From positions 1,608,627 through 1,672,626 of the forward strand of contig NZ_CP019789.1 in assembly GCF_002022685.1 (NCBI RefSeq): a stretch of 64,000 nt of DNA. Direction: 5' to 3'. Under the pieces are notes generated by a model that saw only the letters and a program-made list of their open reading frames with translations, searched no databases and was not told the origin of the DNA. The translations under genes and the position numbers were made by a program. The stretch is from Bartonella schoenbuchensis R1 (GTDB lineage: Bacteria; Pseudomonadota; Alphaproteobacteria; Rhizobiales; Rhizobiaceae). How positions within the stretch are numbered: position 1 is the first letter of the stretch; every line of letters begins with the position of its first letter. Positions 20,291 to 29,907 of the stretch are shown one piece after another.

Positions 20291-21334
20291 TTAAGAAGAG
20301 ATGCGTTTTTGTGCACTAACTGCCAATCCTAATAAAACTTGATGAACAATAGCTTCACCCAAAAATGGATTTTTACGGCTATCTAAAACAGCGCATTGAA
20401 TTTTTTCCATAGCATAAGCAATTTGTTCCAACCCCCAATATTTTAGGGCTTTTTCAACTATTTTTTCCCTACGAAAAAAAATCGGTGGCCGTGCTTGAGA
20501 TATGACTGCAAAAGCAGCTTTCCCTTCAACTTCCACTTGATAGCGCAACAGCTGTAATTGTTGAAAATGCCTTTGTGCTGCACTTAAAACAAAAAAAAGT
20601 GTATTTTGCATAGTCGCATATCGACTAAAATGCATCTCAAAACCCGCCACATCCCCCAGTAAAATAGCATCAATGACCTCATCTTGAGAAAGAGCGCTAG
20701 CCTCACTTACCACAGCCTTCACATCCTCAAGCGTAACTTGGTCTTTCTTTAAAGCATAAAGACAAAGCTTTTCCAATTCACCACGCGAAATAAGACGGTC
20801 CGCCCCTAAACTTTCATATAACCACTTGCGCGCTTCCAAAGAAAGAGTCATTTTAAAATTATTCAAAACCTCATCAATCACTCTATCAAGGGAACGGATA
20901 TCATCCGTATAACAGGGTAAAGCCAGAGCTGTTGATGCCGTTTCAACAATATTGCGCAACCCCACACCTTTTTTTAGATCCCCTGCTTCAATCAAAACGA
21001 AACACGCTTTAGGTGGTTCTTTAATTAAAAGCTTAAGAGCAGCAAGAAAACCTTTTTGATTCGCACCATTGGATATCCATATCAAACGATCACCACCAAA
21101 AAGTGATAAAGTGTGGGCTTCATCCTGCAATCGTACGGGGTCTTTATCAATCTCAGCTGCATTGAGACGAATCGTAGAAAAAGGATCATCTATCGCCACT
21201 TGCGTGAGCTTAGCAAAACGCTGCGCACGTTCACAAACAAGACCACGATCAGGACCATAAATTAAAACAATGGGAAAGGAACGCGAAAAATGCGTGAGAA
21301 AATGATCAACTTCATGTGCTTTCTTTACAGCCAA
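20291..21334 (-). CDS. holA: DNA polymerase III delta subunit
   Basis: Clamp-loader subunit that opens the beta clamp. At 347 residues it has family length: FPIVLIYGPDRGLVCERAQRF as the degenerate nucleotide-binding start, FGGDRLIWISN, LGADRLISRGELEKLCLYA with the conserved helix after the second domain, and a helical C-terminal collar domain. In most Rhizobiales holA directly follows parB in the origin block; here it is 35 kb from parB and alone between long spacers, so the ancestral parA-parB-holA link has been broken. The reading frame is intact. Confidence 0.9.
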   Translation of the reverse strand: MAVKKAHEVDHFLTHFSRSFPIVLIYGPDRGLVCERAQRFAKLTQVAIDDPFSTIRLNAAEIDKDPVRLQDEAHTLSLFGGDRLIWISNGANQKGFLAALKLLIKEPPKACFVLIEAGDLKKGVGLRNIVETASTALALPCYTDDIRSLDRVIDEVLNNFKMTLSLEARKWLYESLGADRLISRGELEKLCLYALKKDQVTLEDVKAVVSEASALSQDEVIDAILLGDVAGFEMHFSRYATMQNTLFFVLSAAQRHFQQLQLLRYQVEVEGKAAFAVISQARPPIFFRREKIVEKALKYWGLEQIAYAMEKIQCAVLDSRKNPFLGEAIVHQVLLGLAVSAQKRISS

Positions 21335-21369
21335 AATATTAATCCACTACCAAAATATCAAATCCATTA
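21331..21369. repeat. Two-copy tandem duplication, about 19-20-bp unit
   Basis: CCAAAATATTAATCCACTA is followed directly by CCAAAATATCAAATCCATTA. The copies differ by one added base and transitions. The first copy overlaps the 5' end of holA (start at 21334) by four bases. Confidence 0.7.
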
Positions 21370-21741
21370 TAGTGTATCATGAGTATATCATTTCAAAAAC
21401 TTTATCGTGAACTTTTTAAAGCATGCCAATCATGCCAAAAAATCTTAACAATGTAATTTACATTTTCTTGAGTGCATGTCCAAGATCATTGTTCCACTAC
21501 GCACTCTTTCTATACACTATCTGTACACCGATCCCTCACATTTAAAAACTTGATATATAGAATGCATCACCATAATTGTGATTAGTTTATTCTCTTTAAT
21601 AATCTTTTCAGTTAAATGTATTACAAAATCAAATACTTACTAGATCTTAATGCTGAAGCTATATTTATTTAACTCCAAAACATCCACTTGCACTAAAGTA
21701 GCAATCATAAATAAGATAAACCTTATGATACTGCTTATTTA

Positions 21742-21775
21742 AATAAACTATCCACTTTAATAAGCTATCCACACG
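21742..21775. repeat. Two-copy tandem duplication, 17-bp unit
   Basis: AATAAACTATCCACTTT is followed by AATAAGCTATCCACACG. The first 14 bases match except for one A/G transition. Confidence 0.65.
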
Positions 21776-22121
21776 ATTATGAAAAACTTTAGCAAACTCA
21801 AAATCTCATTGAGTAACTCTATTTGACAAAAACTACCGCTTTTTATGGTTTAAAATCGAATAAAATTTTCAATGCTCCTCTCAAAGAGTCACAAGCATCA
21901 ATTTTTTCAATCATTAAAAAGACCACCCTAACCGGCTAATCAATCTTGAAAAACGCAAACAATGTTGCCAATCTCTTTAACTTATTGATAGACAAAAGTG
22001 TGTTTTGCTTAAATTTATAATCACTTAACCCTCCTTTGATAAGGGCATATTTGCTAAAATATAAAGTCAATTATCTAGCACTATTTAAATCATCAGTTGA
22101 ATAACATTTTTTTAACCTTAA

Positions 22122-22163
22122 AAAATAAATTTCACTAACATCAAAATAAATTTTACTGAAACG
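22122..22163. repeat. Two-copy tandem duplication, 21-bp unit
   Basis: Two adjacent 21-bp segments starting AAAATAAATTT at 22122 and 22143. The first 16 bases differ by two transitions, after which similarity fades. Confidence 0.65.
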
Positions 22164-22224
22164 TGATTTTTTGTTGCAATTCAGACAAGGCTAAGCCATA
22201 CAAAAGGCGTTTGAGAATGTGTGA

Positions 22225-22299
22225 GCGGGTGTAGCTCAGGGGTAGAGCACAACCTTGCCAAGGTTGGGGTCGTGGGTTCGAATCCCATCGCCCGCTCCA
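22225..22299 (+). tRNA. tRNA-Gly (GCC)
   Basis: A 75-nt cloverleaf with encoded CCA. The acceptor GCGGGTG pairs with CGCCCGC, the anticodon stem CAACC/GGTTG encloses TTGCCAA with anticodon GCC at 22257-22259, and the T arm reads GTGGG-TTCGAAT-CCCAT. It decodes GGC and GGU. Confidence 0.97.
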
Positions 22300-22341
22300 A
22301 TAAAATATATTTTACTTCCACTAAAATTCACTTTGTAATGC

Positions 22342-22376
22342 AAAAGCACTTCTTCAAGTGATTTTTTATTTTTTGT
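22342..22376 (+). terminator. Intrinsic terminator of tRNA-Gly
   Basis: CACTT-CTTC-AAGTG (22347-22360) forms a short stem-loop, extended across one mismatch by AAAA/TTTT pairing and followed by ATTTTTTATTTTTT. Confidence 0.65.
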
Positions 22377-22821
22377 AAGAATCGTTTCTTGATTTAAGTA
22401 TTTACAAAAATTAAGTATTTACAAAAATAATGAAGTAAATTTGATAACTAAGCAAAACCCTCTGTAATAAGCTATGTTATCTGAGCATCTTAAGCCATAT
22501 TTACTTGATTTTGTATCAAATCGAATTTAATTCGATCAGTTATAAAAGGGGTGTCGTTTGCGTAAAAAACATAAAACTATCTTACGCATTTAATGCAGTC
22601 ATAGCTAACTACCGCATTTAATATTTTAAGCTTTTATTTCTAATAAAAATTCCAAATTTCTTTGAATTTCAATCTGATAAAAAAAATCAAGATCAACTAA
22701 TAGATAAAATTTGTTGAGAAAAGTTTTCTTCTAACAACCTGCGATATTCTTAGTTTTTTGTTTTATAGTTTAAAATACATAAAAATAAGTATATTATAAT
22801 AACGATATTTTCACACATAGA
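22377..22821. other. Non-coding spacer
   Basis: About 445 AT-rich bases between the tRNA-Gly terminator and the acyltransferase gene. Apart from the duplication at 22394-22427 I recognise nothing here. Confidence 0.5.
22394..22427. repeat. Two-copy tandem duplication, 17-bp unit, perfect
   Basis: TTAAGTATTTACAAAAA occurs twice in a row without a mismatch. Confidence 0.9.
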
Positions 22822-22860
22822 GTGGAACAACTAGAGCTTCAGCAAATATTAAATAAAAAT

Positions 22861-23667
22861 ATGGTACTTATCCTTCGTTCTCTTCTCTTTACGTTTGCTT
22901 TTTATACAACCACTTTTGTGCAAATGATTCTTTATGCCCCTTTTTATTTTTTAATGCCTCGTAAAAAAGCGTGGGTTATCCCTAAAACATGGGCACGTGT
23001 TACATTATTTTTACAAAAATACATTGCTGGAACACACTATGAAATTGAAGGCATAGAAAACCTCCCAAAGGGGGCATATATCATTGCTATAAAACATCAA
23101 TCTGCATGGGAAACTTTTAGCCTTGTACCCTATTTTGATGATCCTGCTCTTATTTTAAAACGTGAACTGATGTGGATCCCTTTTTTTGGCTGGTATATGG
23201 CCAAAACACAAGTTATCCCGATTAACCGAGCAACCCCTATTCAAACCCTTAAAATCATCATACAAAAAGCAAAACAAAAAGCAAAACAAGGGCGCCAAAT
23301 TCTAATCTTTCCCGAAGGAACACGCCGACAACCCGGTCAAGAACCAAATTATAAACCAGGCATTACTGCCCTTTATAACGAATTAAAACTCCAAGTTGTA
23401 CCCATTGCCCACAACGCTGGTTTATATTGGCCACGTGATAATTTTCGCCGCTATCCAGGAAAAATTCGTGTGCGTATTCTTCCTCCTATCGAAATTGGCT
23501 TAAATAAACGTGACTTTTTAGACCAATTAATCGAAAAAACAGAAAAAACCTGTGATGAATTGCTCTTATTGGCCGCTCAAGACCCCACTCCTCCACCTAT
23601 GCCACCCTTTGCTGTTAAAAGGCTTCAAGCACTCGGTCATCATTGGAAGGGACCTATACGTAATTAA
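22861..23667 (+). CDS. plsC: 1-acyl-sn-glycerol-3-phosphate acyltransferase (PlsC family)
   Basis: Acylates lysophosphatidate to phosphatidate in phospholipid synthesis at the inner membrane. N-terminal membrane segment LLFTFAFYTTTFVQMILYAPF; acyltransferase block I is AIKHQSAWET, so the usual HX4D appears as HQSAWE with glutamate at the acidic position; block III is ILIFPEGTRRQPGQ, followed by YKPGITALYN and VVPIAHNAG. About 268 residues from the chosen ATG; the GTG at 22822 would add 13 residues. Neither start has a clear ribosome-binding site. Together with its position beside a cell-wall gene it fits envelope synthesis. Confidence 0.88.
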   Translation: MVLILRSLLFTFAFYTTTFVQMILYAPFYFLMPRKKAWVIPKTWARVTLFLQKYIAGTHYEIEGIENLPKGAYIIAIKHQSAWETFSLVPYFDDPALILKRELMWIPFFGWYMAKTQVIPINRATPIQTLKIIIQKAKQKAKQGRQILIFPEGTRRQPGQEPNYKPGITALYNELKLQVVPIAHNAGLYWPRDNFRRYPGKIRVRILPPIEIGLNKRDFLDQLIEKTEKTCDELLLLAAQDPTPPPMPPFAVKRLQALGHHWKGPIRN

Positions 23668-23765
23668 ACGTTCCTTTCTTTATTTTATACATTCAAATCT
23701 ATTGTATTTAAAGCTAAAACAGTTCTAAGTTACTTAAACTGAACAATAATTGGATTTAAAATTAT

Positions 23766-24839
23766 ATGCGTCAACTCTTATACAGCCTCTGTTTGTCTTT
23801 CATTTTAAGTATGACAAGCACTCTAGCTCTAGCTTATCCCTTTATTTCTGTTGACGCTGCAACTGGACGAATATTACAACATAACCAAGCTTTTGAACGA
23901 TGGTACCCTGCTTCTTTAACAAAATTAATGACCACTTATGTCATTTTTCGTGCCATGAGCACAGGAGAAATTTCACCACAAAAACACATCACCATCAGCA
24001 AAAATGCATCACAAGCTTCCCCCTCTCACTCAGGTTATGAAGCAGGTTCCATCCTTACACTCGAAACAGCTTTAAGCATCACATTAGTTAAATCAGCCAA
24101 TGATTTGGCCATTGCTTTAAGTGAAGCTGTTTCCGGTTCACAAGAAGCTTTTGTGCAACAAATGAATGTCCAAGCCCAACGTTTAGGCATGTTTGGAACT
24201 CATTTTGCCAATGCAAGTGGTCTGCCACATCCAGACAATTACACCACAGCACGCGATATTGCTCTTCTCGCTGTTCAAATCCGCCGGGAATTTCCCCAAT
24301 ATGCTCACTATTTTTCTATTCCAGCTATTGATTTTGGTGATGGGCGAAAAATCAAATTCAATTCAAACAACCTCATTAACCGTTTTTATGGAACAGATGG
24401 TATGAAAACTGGTTTTACTTGCGCCTCTGGTTTCAATCTTGTTGCTTCAGCAACCCGCAATAAACGTACGATTATTGCTGTCGTTTTAGGGTTAGATACC
24501 ATTAATGCAAGGGAAGGAAAAGCAGCACAATTGCTTGAAACAGGCTTTTCTCTTCAAGGTTCTGCACAATCAACATTAGCCACTTTAAAACCTTATGGCA
24601 CTAAAATGACGCAAATCACCGATATGGAAGAACAAATATGCGATCCTGAAGTTGTAAAAAAACGCATAGAAGACACCTTCGATAAGGAAGGAAATGTTAT
24701 CCTTACCTCTCCTTTAATCACTGCTTTACCTTCTTCCGTTCTTCCTTTGACAGTACAACTCATTGCCGCACCACAGACATATAAAACTAATCCAAGAATA
24801 CCGCGCAAAATCCCCATCCCGCATAAACGACCAGCCTAA
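23766..24839 (+). CDS. Serine-type D-Ala-D-Ala carboxypeptidase (DacF/DacC-like, PBP5 family)
   Basis: Periplasmic enzyme trimming the terminal D-alanine of peptidoglycan pentapeptides. A signal peptide (LLYSLCLSFILSMTSTLALA) precedes the three penicillin-binding motifs: SLTK at residues 50-53, SAN at 110-112 and KTG at 214-216. The core reads YPFISVDAATGRILQHNQAFERWYPA. The 357-residue length is normal, with a short C-terminal extension rich in proline and basic residues. Two L,D-transpeptidase-type proteins in this window act on the same polymer. Confidence 0.92.
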   Translation: MRQLLYSLCLSFILSMTSTLALAYPFISVDAATGRILQHNQAFERWYPASLTKLMTTYVIFRAMSTGEISPQKHITISKNASQASPSHSGYEAGSILTLETALSITLVKSANDLAIALSEAVSGSQEAFVQQMNVQAQRLGMFGTHFANASGLPHPDNYTTARDIALLAVQIRREFPQYAHYFSIPAIDFGDGRKIKFNSNNLINRFYGTDGMKTGFTCASGFNLVASATRNKRTIIAVVLGLDTINAREGKAAQLLETGFSLQGSAQSTLATLKPYGTKMTQITDMEEQICDPEVVKKRIEDTFDKEGNVILTSPLITALPSSVLPLTVQLIAAPQTYKTNPRIPRKIPIPHKRPA

Positions 24840-24870
24840 ATATAAATAAATATAAATAAATTATTGTTGA

Positions 24871-24886
24871 TGATTCACGTGGAACA
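24871..24886. other. Possible distal parS-like site
   Basis: TGATTCACGTGGAACA differs at two of 16 positions from the ParB target TGTTTCACGTGAAACA. It lies in the 240-bp spacer between the carboxypeptidase and L,D-transpeptidase genes, about 34 kb from the good parS copy. Two mismatches make this uncertain. Confidence 0.35.
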
Positions 24887-25080
24887 TAGGAAAATAGCCT
24901 ATATTTCTATTACCTTTTTTAACCAGTTTTCTACGTTTTTCGGTAATTCTGCTTAAATGTTCTACTAAGGCACGATAATATTATCATCGTAATGAATAGT
25001 GATCATTTTTAAATAAATTTAGCAAACTGGTTTTGAAAAATTATAAAAGACACGATATCTTTCACAATAAAATCTATATT

Positions 25081-25830
25081 TTATGGTCTTACCGCACTTA
25101 AATCTTTTTTGGTAAAACGATCGAAAACATAGCGTTTTTCGTAAACATCAATTTTTGAAGGCGCACGCTTGGCCTCAAAGAGATCATAACCTTCTTTGAG
25201 CATCATCCAAAATGGATAATGAGGGTTGTCACGATGACGCTCCATATTAGCATCGGTCATGCGAAAGGGGAAGGTATGTAACTGAAATTCTTTCTGCCCA
25301 CCCTTAAAAGCATCCCGTGCAAAAGCATAAATTTGTCCCATATTATTATCAGTCATTGCATAACAGCCTACAGAAGTACAACCCCCATGCACCATAAGAT
25401 AACTACCCGTACGGCCATGTGCTTGATCATAAAGATTAGGAAAACCAATATTAAAAGAAAGATAACGCCTCGAATAAGGATTCATTTGACTTGCGTTAAC
25501 AGTATAAAAACCTTCTGGTGTTTGATAATCCCCTTCTTTATATTTAGGTCCAAGTTGGCCTGACCATTTACAAATGTCATAACTTGCCACAAGCACAAAA
25601 CGCCCGGTGCGGTCTTGTTTCCAAACTTCAGCAGTATTTTCTTCCTTAAAAAAACGCATCATAATTGGTGCATATGGATCGACATTATACTCAACCATTT
25701 TATGTTGAATTTCTTTGGGTAATGGCTGCTTAACCTTAGCCTGAATGGAGGCAGGCAACCGCTCCTGACACGCTGCCAATATCCCAACTGCTAACAAAAA
25801 AAATGATAAAAAATATCGACTTAATTTCAT
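25081..25830 (-). CDS. L,D-transpeptidase (YkuD/YafK-like) lipoprotein
   Basis: A 249-residue exported protein. The signal FLSFFLLAVGILAAC ends in a good lipobox, so it is probably membrane-anchored. The catalytic motif is YLMVHGGCTSVGCYAMTDNNMGQIY, with the His and the second Cys at the expected YkuD positions, of the YafK/murein-transpeptidase branch. In E. coli YafK (DpaA) removes Braun lipoprotein from peptidoglycan; whether this protein cleaves or links is not known. The 47-bp gap to accA on the same strand allows cotranscription. Confidence 0.88.
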   Translation of the reverse strand: MKLSRYFLSFFLLAVGILAACQERLPASIQAKVKQPLPKEIQHKMVEYNVDPYAPIMMRFFKEENTAEVWKQDRTGRFVLVASYDICKWSGQLGPKYKEGDYQTPEGFYTVNASQMNPYSRRYLSFNIGFPNLYDQAHGRTGSYLMVHGGCTSVGCYAMTDNNMGQIYAFARDAFKGGQKEFQLHTFPFRMTDANMERHRDNPHYPFWMMLKEGYDLFEAKRAPSKIDVYEKRYVFDRFTKKDLSAVRP

Positions 25831-25877
25831 TGAAATAAAACTCTAACCTATAAAGTCTCTCACACAAACCACTTCAA

Positions 25878-26834
25878 TTAAGCCAAAGAACGGCCAATTT
25901 GAAGATATTTTTCCCAACGCTCCTGTCTTATGGTTTCACCATCCTTACCAGCCATAGAATGTAAAGCAACAGAAATAATATTACTTGTCGTCTCCATAAC
26001 AGCTTCCTTTCCCCGATGTGCTCCCCCTAAAGGCTCAGGAATAATGCCATCAATAACCTTTAGCTTATAAAGGTCTTGAGCAGTAATATGCATATTGGTT
26101 GCTGCATCTTTCGCACGAGTTGGATCGCGCCATAAAATAGAAGCCGCTCCTTCTGGTGAAATAACTGAATAAATTGAATGCTCTAACATATAAACCTTAT
26201 TAGCTGCAGCAATTGCTATTGCCCCTCCAGAACCACCTTCTCCAATAATGACTGAAACAACAGGAACGCGTAGACGTAAAGTTGCCGCTGTTGATTGTGC
26301 AATTGCCTCTGCCTGTCCACGTTCTTCAGCACTTACACCAGGATAAGCACCGGCTGTGTCAACAAAAGTTAATAATGGCAAATCAAAACGATCAGCCATT
26401 TCCATAATCCGCACAGCTTTACGATACCCCTCTGGGCGAGCAGAACCAAAATTATAGCGTAAACGTGTTTGTGTATCATGGCCTTTTTCTTGACCTATAT
26501 AAGCAATCGCTTCACCCTTAAAGCGTGCAAAGCCAGCTTGAATAGCCTCATCTTCAGCAAATTTACGATCACCTGCTAAAGGTGTAACATCACTCAATAA
26601 ATATGCTGAATAATCCATAAAATGAGGTCGATTAGGGTGGCGTGCCACTTGTGTTTTTTGCCACGGTGACAACTTTTTATAAAGATCGCGCAAAGCCATC
26701 TGAGAACGCATCTCAAGACGCGCAATCTCATCCTTCATGTCAAGACTACCCTTTTCTTGAGCAATCTTTTTCAATTCAAGAATTTGCACATCTAGATCAG
26801 CAACAGGTTTTTCAAAATCAAGATAATTATACAT
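25878..26834 (-). CDS. accA: Acetyl-CoA carboxylase carboxyltransferase alpha subunit
   Basis: With AccD transfers CO2 from carboxybiotin to acetyl-CoA, giving malonyl-CoA for fatty-acid synthesis. The 318-residue protein is full length: LDFEKPVADLDVQILELK at the N-terminus, then RPHFMDYSAYLLSDVTPLAGDRKFAED, FVDTAGAYPGVSAEERGQAEAIA, the oxyanion glycines in VIGEGGSGGAIAI, and ISPEGAASILWRD. Its neighbour upstream is xerD, the order seen in many Rhizobiales. Confidence 0.96.
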   Translation of the reverse strand: MYNYLDFEKPVADLDVQILELKKIAQEKGSLDMKDEIARLEMRSQMALRDLYKKLSPWQKTQVARHPNRPHFMDYSAYLLSDVTPLAGDRKFAEDEAIQAGFARFKGEAIAYIGQEKGHDTQTRLRYNFGSARPEGYRKAVRIMEMADRFDLPLLTFVDTAGAYPGVSAEERGQAEAIAQSTAATLRLRVPVVSVIIGEGGSGGAIAIAAANKVYMLEHSIYSVISPEGAASILWRDPTRAKDAATNMHITAQDLYKLKVIDGIIPEPLGGAHRGKEAVMETTSNIISVALHSMAGKDGETIRQERWEKYLQIGRSLA

Positions 26835-26908
26835 TGTTCCTAACTTATTCGTGTATAACTTATATATCTATAATCTTTTTAAGTATTTTTCAAAATATTA
26901 CTTTTTCT

Positions 26909-27847
26909 TTACCCGGCCTTCTGCTGATCGGCAAGTGGGTGATGCTCATTAACCAAACAATACAGCCTTTCTTCCAATACATGTGTATAAATCTGGGTAG
27001 TAGAAATATCACAATGCCCCAATAAATGCTGAACCACACGCAAATCAGCACCATTTTGCAAAAGATGACTAGCAAAAGCATGGCGCAACACATGGGGAGA
27101 AAAGTTGCTGCTTTTCACTCCTGCTCTTTCAGCAAGCTCTTTTAATCCTCGTGCAACAAACTGGCGAGCGACATATCCTGTTGATGAGCGAGCAGGAAAA
27201 AGATAAAAGCTTGCCGCATCCTTGCCCTGATCACGCAAAACTAACCACTGAGAAATAACTTGGCACGCCTTATCTGATAAGAGAACCATACGTTCTTTTT
27301 CTCCCTTACCACGAACAACAATAAATTGCTCCTTTCCGCGTACTGCTTGAACCGGAAGACTTACCAACTCACTAATGCGTAATCCTGTCGCATAAAGCAT
27401 TTCAATTAATACCTGAAGACGCAACGCACGCATGTGATTTTTCGATCCATAATCTGTTTGATCTACTTCTAGTTGCGCACGATCAAGTAATTTTGTCACC
27501 GTATCTTCATTCATGGTTTTTGGTAAAAGACGTCTTTGACGAGGCGTATCAATATCATGAGAAGGGTCATCTGTTCTTAATCCCTCAGCATAAAGAAATT
27601 GATAAAACTGACGCAAAGTCGATAAACGACGTGCTTGCGAAGTAGCTGCAAAACCAGCAGTATGCATAAGCGACAAAAGATTGATTAAATCCTCTCTTTG
27701 TGCCGAAAAAAGTGAAACAGAACGTGAACACAACTGGTCATGTGCCCATTGTAAATCATTCTGATAAGCAGAAAGTGTATGAGCACAAGCCCCTCGTTCA
27801 GCGCTCATCATTTCAAGAAAACGATCTATCACAGCATTACTTTTCAT
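26909..27847 (-). CDS. xerD: Tyrosine recombinase XerD
   Basis: Site-specific recombinase that with XerC resolves chromosome dimers at dif. N-terminal SAM-like domain (FLEMMSAERGACAHTLSAYQNDL) and catalytic domain with Arg in ATGLRISELVSLP, Lys in VRGKGEKERMV, HVLRHAFASHLL, LGHCDISTTQIYTHV containing the second His and the nucleophile Tyr. All five catalytic positions are present. Start at 27847 (MKSNAVIDRF) fits homologues better than 27874. It diverges from aroK across about 260 bp, a conserved xerD-aroK-aroB arrangement in the group. Confidence 0.94.
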   Translation of the reverse strand: MKSNAVIDRFLEMMSAERGACAHTLSAYQNDLQWAHDQLCSRSVSLFSAQREDLINLLSLMHTAGFAATSQARRLSTLRQFYQFLYAEGLRTDDPSHDIDTPRQRRLLPKTMNEDTVTKLLDRAQLEVDQTDYGSKNHMRALRLQVLIEMLYATGLRISELVSLPVQAVRGKEQFIVVRGKGEKERMVLLSDKACQVISQWLVLRDQGKDAASFYLFPARSSTGYVARQFVARGLKELAERAGVKSSNFSPHVLRHAFASHLLQNGADLRVVQHLLGHCDISTTQIYTHVLEERLYCLVNEHHPLADQQKAG

Positions 27848-28106
27848 GGATTTGCTTTCAAAAATACATTGCATAAATTAAAAGGAGCATTGCGACGCAT
27901 ATTTTTTATTATGAAATTCAACCCAAATTATAAACACTATCTATCATAAGACTGGAAAATAGCTGATTATAATGAAAAAACTTATTAAAATCAGGTGAAT
28001 ATTGGCATAAGAAAATAAATTATCCCAAAAACATTCCTAACTTTATTATACCTGACAAAGATTAACAGAAATTGATTTTAAAGAAGATAAATATCGAAAT
28101 AAAATC

Positions 28107-28694
28107 ATGAAAAATAAGCAGCTTCAAAATATTTCAATAACACAAATAAAAAACCAACTATTATCACGTCTTAACCAACAAACACTTGTATTCGTCGGCC
28201 TTATGGGTTCAGGAAAATCCGTTGTTGGAAAACATGTCGCCGCTATGCTCAGTTTGCCATTTTATGATTCTGATCAAGAAATCGAAAAAGCTGCACAGAT
28301 GACAATCGCCCAATTATTTGAAATGTATGGCGAATCAAAATTTCGCGCTCTTGAACAGAAAGTTATTCTAAACATCATTAAAAAAGGTCCTCTCATTTTA
28401 GCGACAGGTGGAGGTGCCTATATGAATGAAAACATCCGAAAAGCCATTCATCAAAATAGTATATCCATATGGCTTAAAGCAGATCTTCATGTCCTTATAG
28501 AGCGTGTTTCAGGGTGTTTTGCACGACCATTGCTTCAAACGGCAAATCCTAAAGAAACGATGCAAAAACTCATGGAGCAACGCTATCCTATTTACGCACA
28601 AGCAAACTTAACAATTAACAATCATGAAGAACATTATCACATAGTAGCACATAATGTGATACAGGCTGTACAACGCTATTTATCCATAAAATAA
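28107..28694 (+). CDS. aroK: Shikimate kinase
   Basis: Phosphorylates shikimate in aromatic amino-acid and chorismate synthesis. P-loop [15 protein letters not shown], shikimate-binding [10 protein letters not shown] and FRALEQKVI, and the glycine triplet in [12 protein letters not shown] are all present, as is the lid arginine region CFARPLL. At 195 residues the protein has an N-terminal extension of about 20 residues relative to E. coli, usual in alphaproteobacteria. It lies 17 bp upstream of aroB, certainly in the same operon. Confidence 0.95.
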   Translation: MKNKQLQNISITQIKNQLLSRLNQQTLVFVGLMGSGKSVVGKHVAAMLSLPFYDSDQEIEKAAQMTIAQLFEMYGESKFRALEQKVILNIIKKGPLILATGGGAYMNENIRKAIHQNSISIWLKADLHVLIERVSGCFARPLLQTANPKETMQKLMEQRYPIYAQANLTINNHEEHYHIVAHNVIQAVQRYLSIK

Positions 28695-28711
28695 CGATAG
28701 AGATAAAAAGC

Positions 28712-29848
28712 ATGCAAACCAAAATCGTTACTGTCAAACTGAATAAACATTGTTATGATATCGTTATCGGCTCAGGTTTAATTGCACAAGCAGTCTCAAA
28801 GATTAAGCATTATTTGCATCAAAAGAGTTCTCATCAAAAAATACGTTTAGCTATTGTTACAGATAAAAATGTTGCTGCTTTTCATTTGAACACATTGCAG
28901 ACAAAATTAGCAGAAAATGAAATCTACACGGTCCCTATCATCGTAGAAGCAGGAGAACAATCAAAGTCGTTTCCAATTTTGCAAAATGTGATCGATAAAA
29001 TTCTTGTCGCTCATTTAGAAAGAAGCGATAGCATTATTGCTTTGGGGGGCGGTGTTATTGGTGATCTTGCAGGATTTGCTGCAAGCATCATACGCCGAGG
29101 TATGCATTTCATTCAAATGCCTACAACACTTCTAGCACAAATTGATTCATCCGTCGGTGGAAAAACCGGAATCAATAGCCCCTATGGTAAGAATCTCATC
29201 GGTACCTTTTATCAACCCCAATGCGTTATTGCTGACACTGATGTTCTCAATACATTACCTTCACGCGAATTTCGCGCTGGTTATGCAGAAATGGTTAAAT
29301 ATGGCCTCATTAATCAACCTCATTTTTTTGAATGGCTTGAAAAAAATTGGCAAAAAGTCTTTTCCAAGGGCCCAACACAAATAGAAGCTATTGCTCGCTC
29401 ATGTCAATTTAAAGCTGATATTGTAACGCACGATGAACATGAAACAGGCCAACGCGCCTTGCTAAATCTTGGTCATACATTTGGACATATGCTTGAAACA
29501 GCAACTACCTATGATTCAAATCGTTTAATCCATGGTGAAGCTGTAGCTATTGGAATAATTTTAGCCCACCAGTTTTCTGAACAATTAAATTTAATCAGCC
29601 CCACAGTGACACAACGTATTAAAGCACATTTTAAAACCGTTGGTTTACCAACAAAACTACAAGATATCCCCGGCAAACTTCCAGATGCCGAAACACTTAT
29701 GACCTTTATTGCCCAAGATAAAAAAGTTTCGCAAAATAACTTAACTTTTATCCTAACACGCGCACTGGGCCAATCATTTATCGCTAAAAACGTTTCACCA
29801 AATGCAGTCTTGACTTTCCTGAAACAAAAATTAATGAAATCTGATTAA
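28712..29848 (+). CDS. aroB: 3-dehydroquinate synthase
   Basis: NAD-dependent enzyme closing the ring at the second step of the shikimate pathway. At 378 residues it is full length. Landmarks: [40 protein letters not shown] for NAD binding, [29 protein letters not shown], and the zinc ligands in [27 protein letters not shown] and IHGEAVAIG. No fault is visible. Together with the preceding aroK it provides two consecutive-pathway enzymes from one operon. Confidence 0.96.
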   Translation: MQTKIVTVKLNKHCYDIVIGSGLIAQAVSKIKHYLHQKSSHQKIRLAIVTDKNVAAFHLNTLQTKLAENEIYTVPIIVEAGEQSKSFPILQNVIDKILVAHLERSDSIIALGGGVIGDLAGFAASIIRRGMHFIQMPTTLLAQIDSSVGGKTGINSPYGKNLIGTFYQPQCVIADTDVLNTLPSREFRAGYAEMVKYGLINQPHFFEWLEKNWQKVFSKGPTQIEAIARSCQFKADIVTHDEHETGQRALLNLGHTFGHMLETATTYDSNRLIHGEAVAIGIILAHQFSEQLNLISPTVTQRIKAHFKTVGLPTKLQDIPGKLPDAETLMTFIAQDKKVSQNNLTFILTRALGQSFIAKNVSPNAVLTFLKQKLMKSD

Positions 29849-29907
29849 TTTCTATTTATTAATTGATTAATTTTTATACTTTAGTTAAAAGAATAGGTGT
29901 GATTTGA

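Larger units (their letters stand above)
21335..22224. other. Long non-coding spacer upstream of tRNA-Gly
   Basis: About 890 bp without a recognisable gene; leuS and the LptE-type lipoprotein gene, common neighbours of holA, are not present. Three duplications occur at 21331-21369, 21742-21775 and 22122-22163. Confidence 0.5.
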
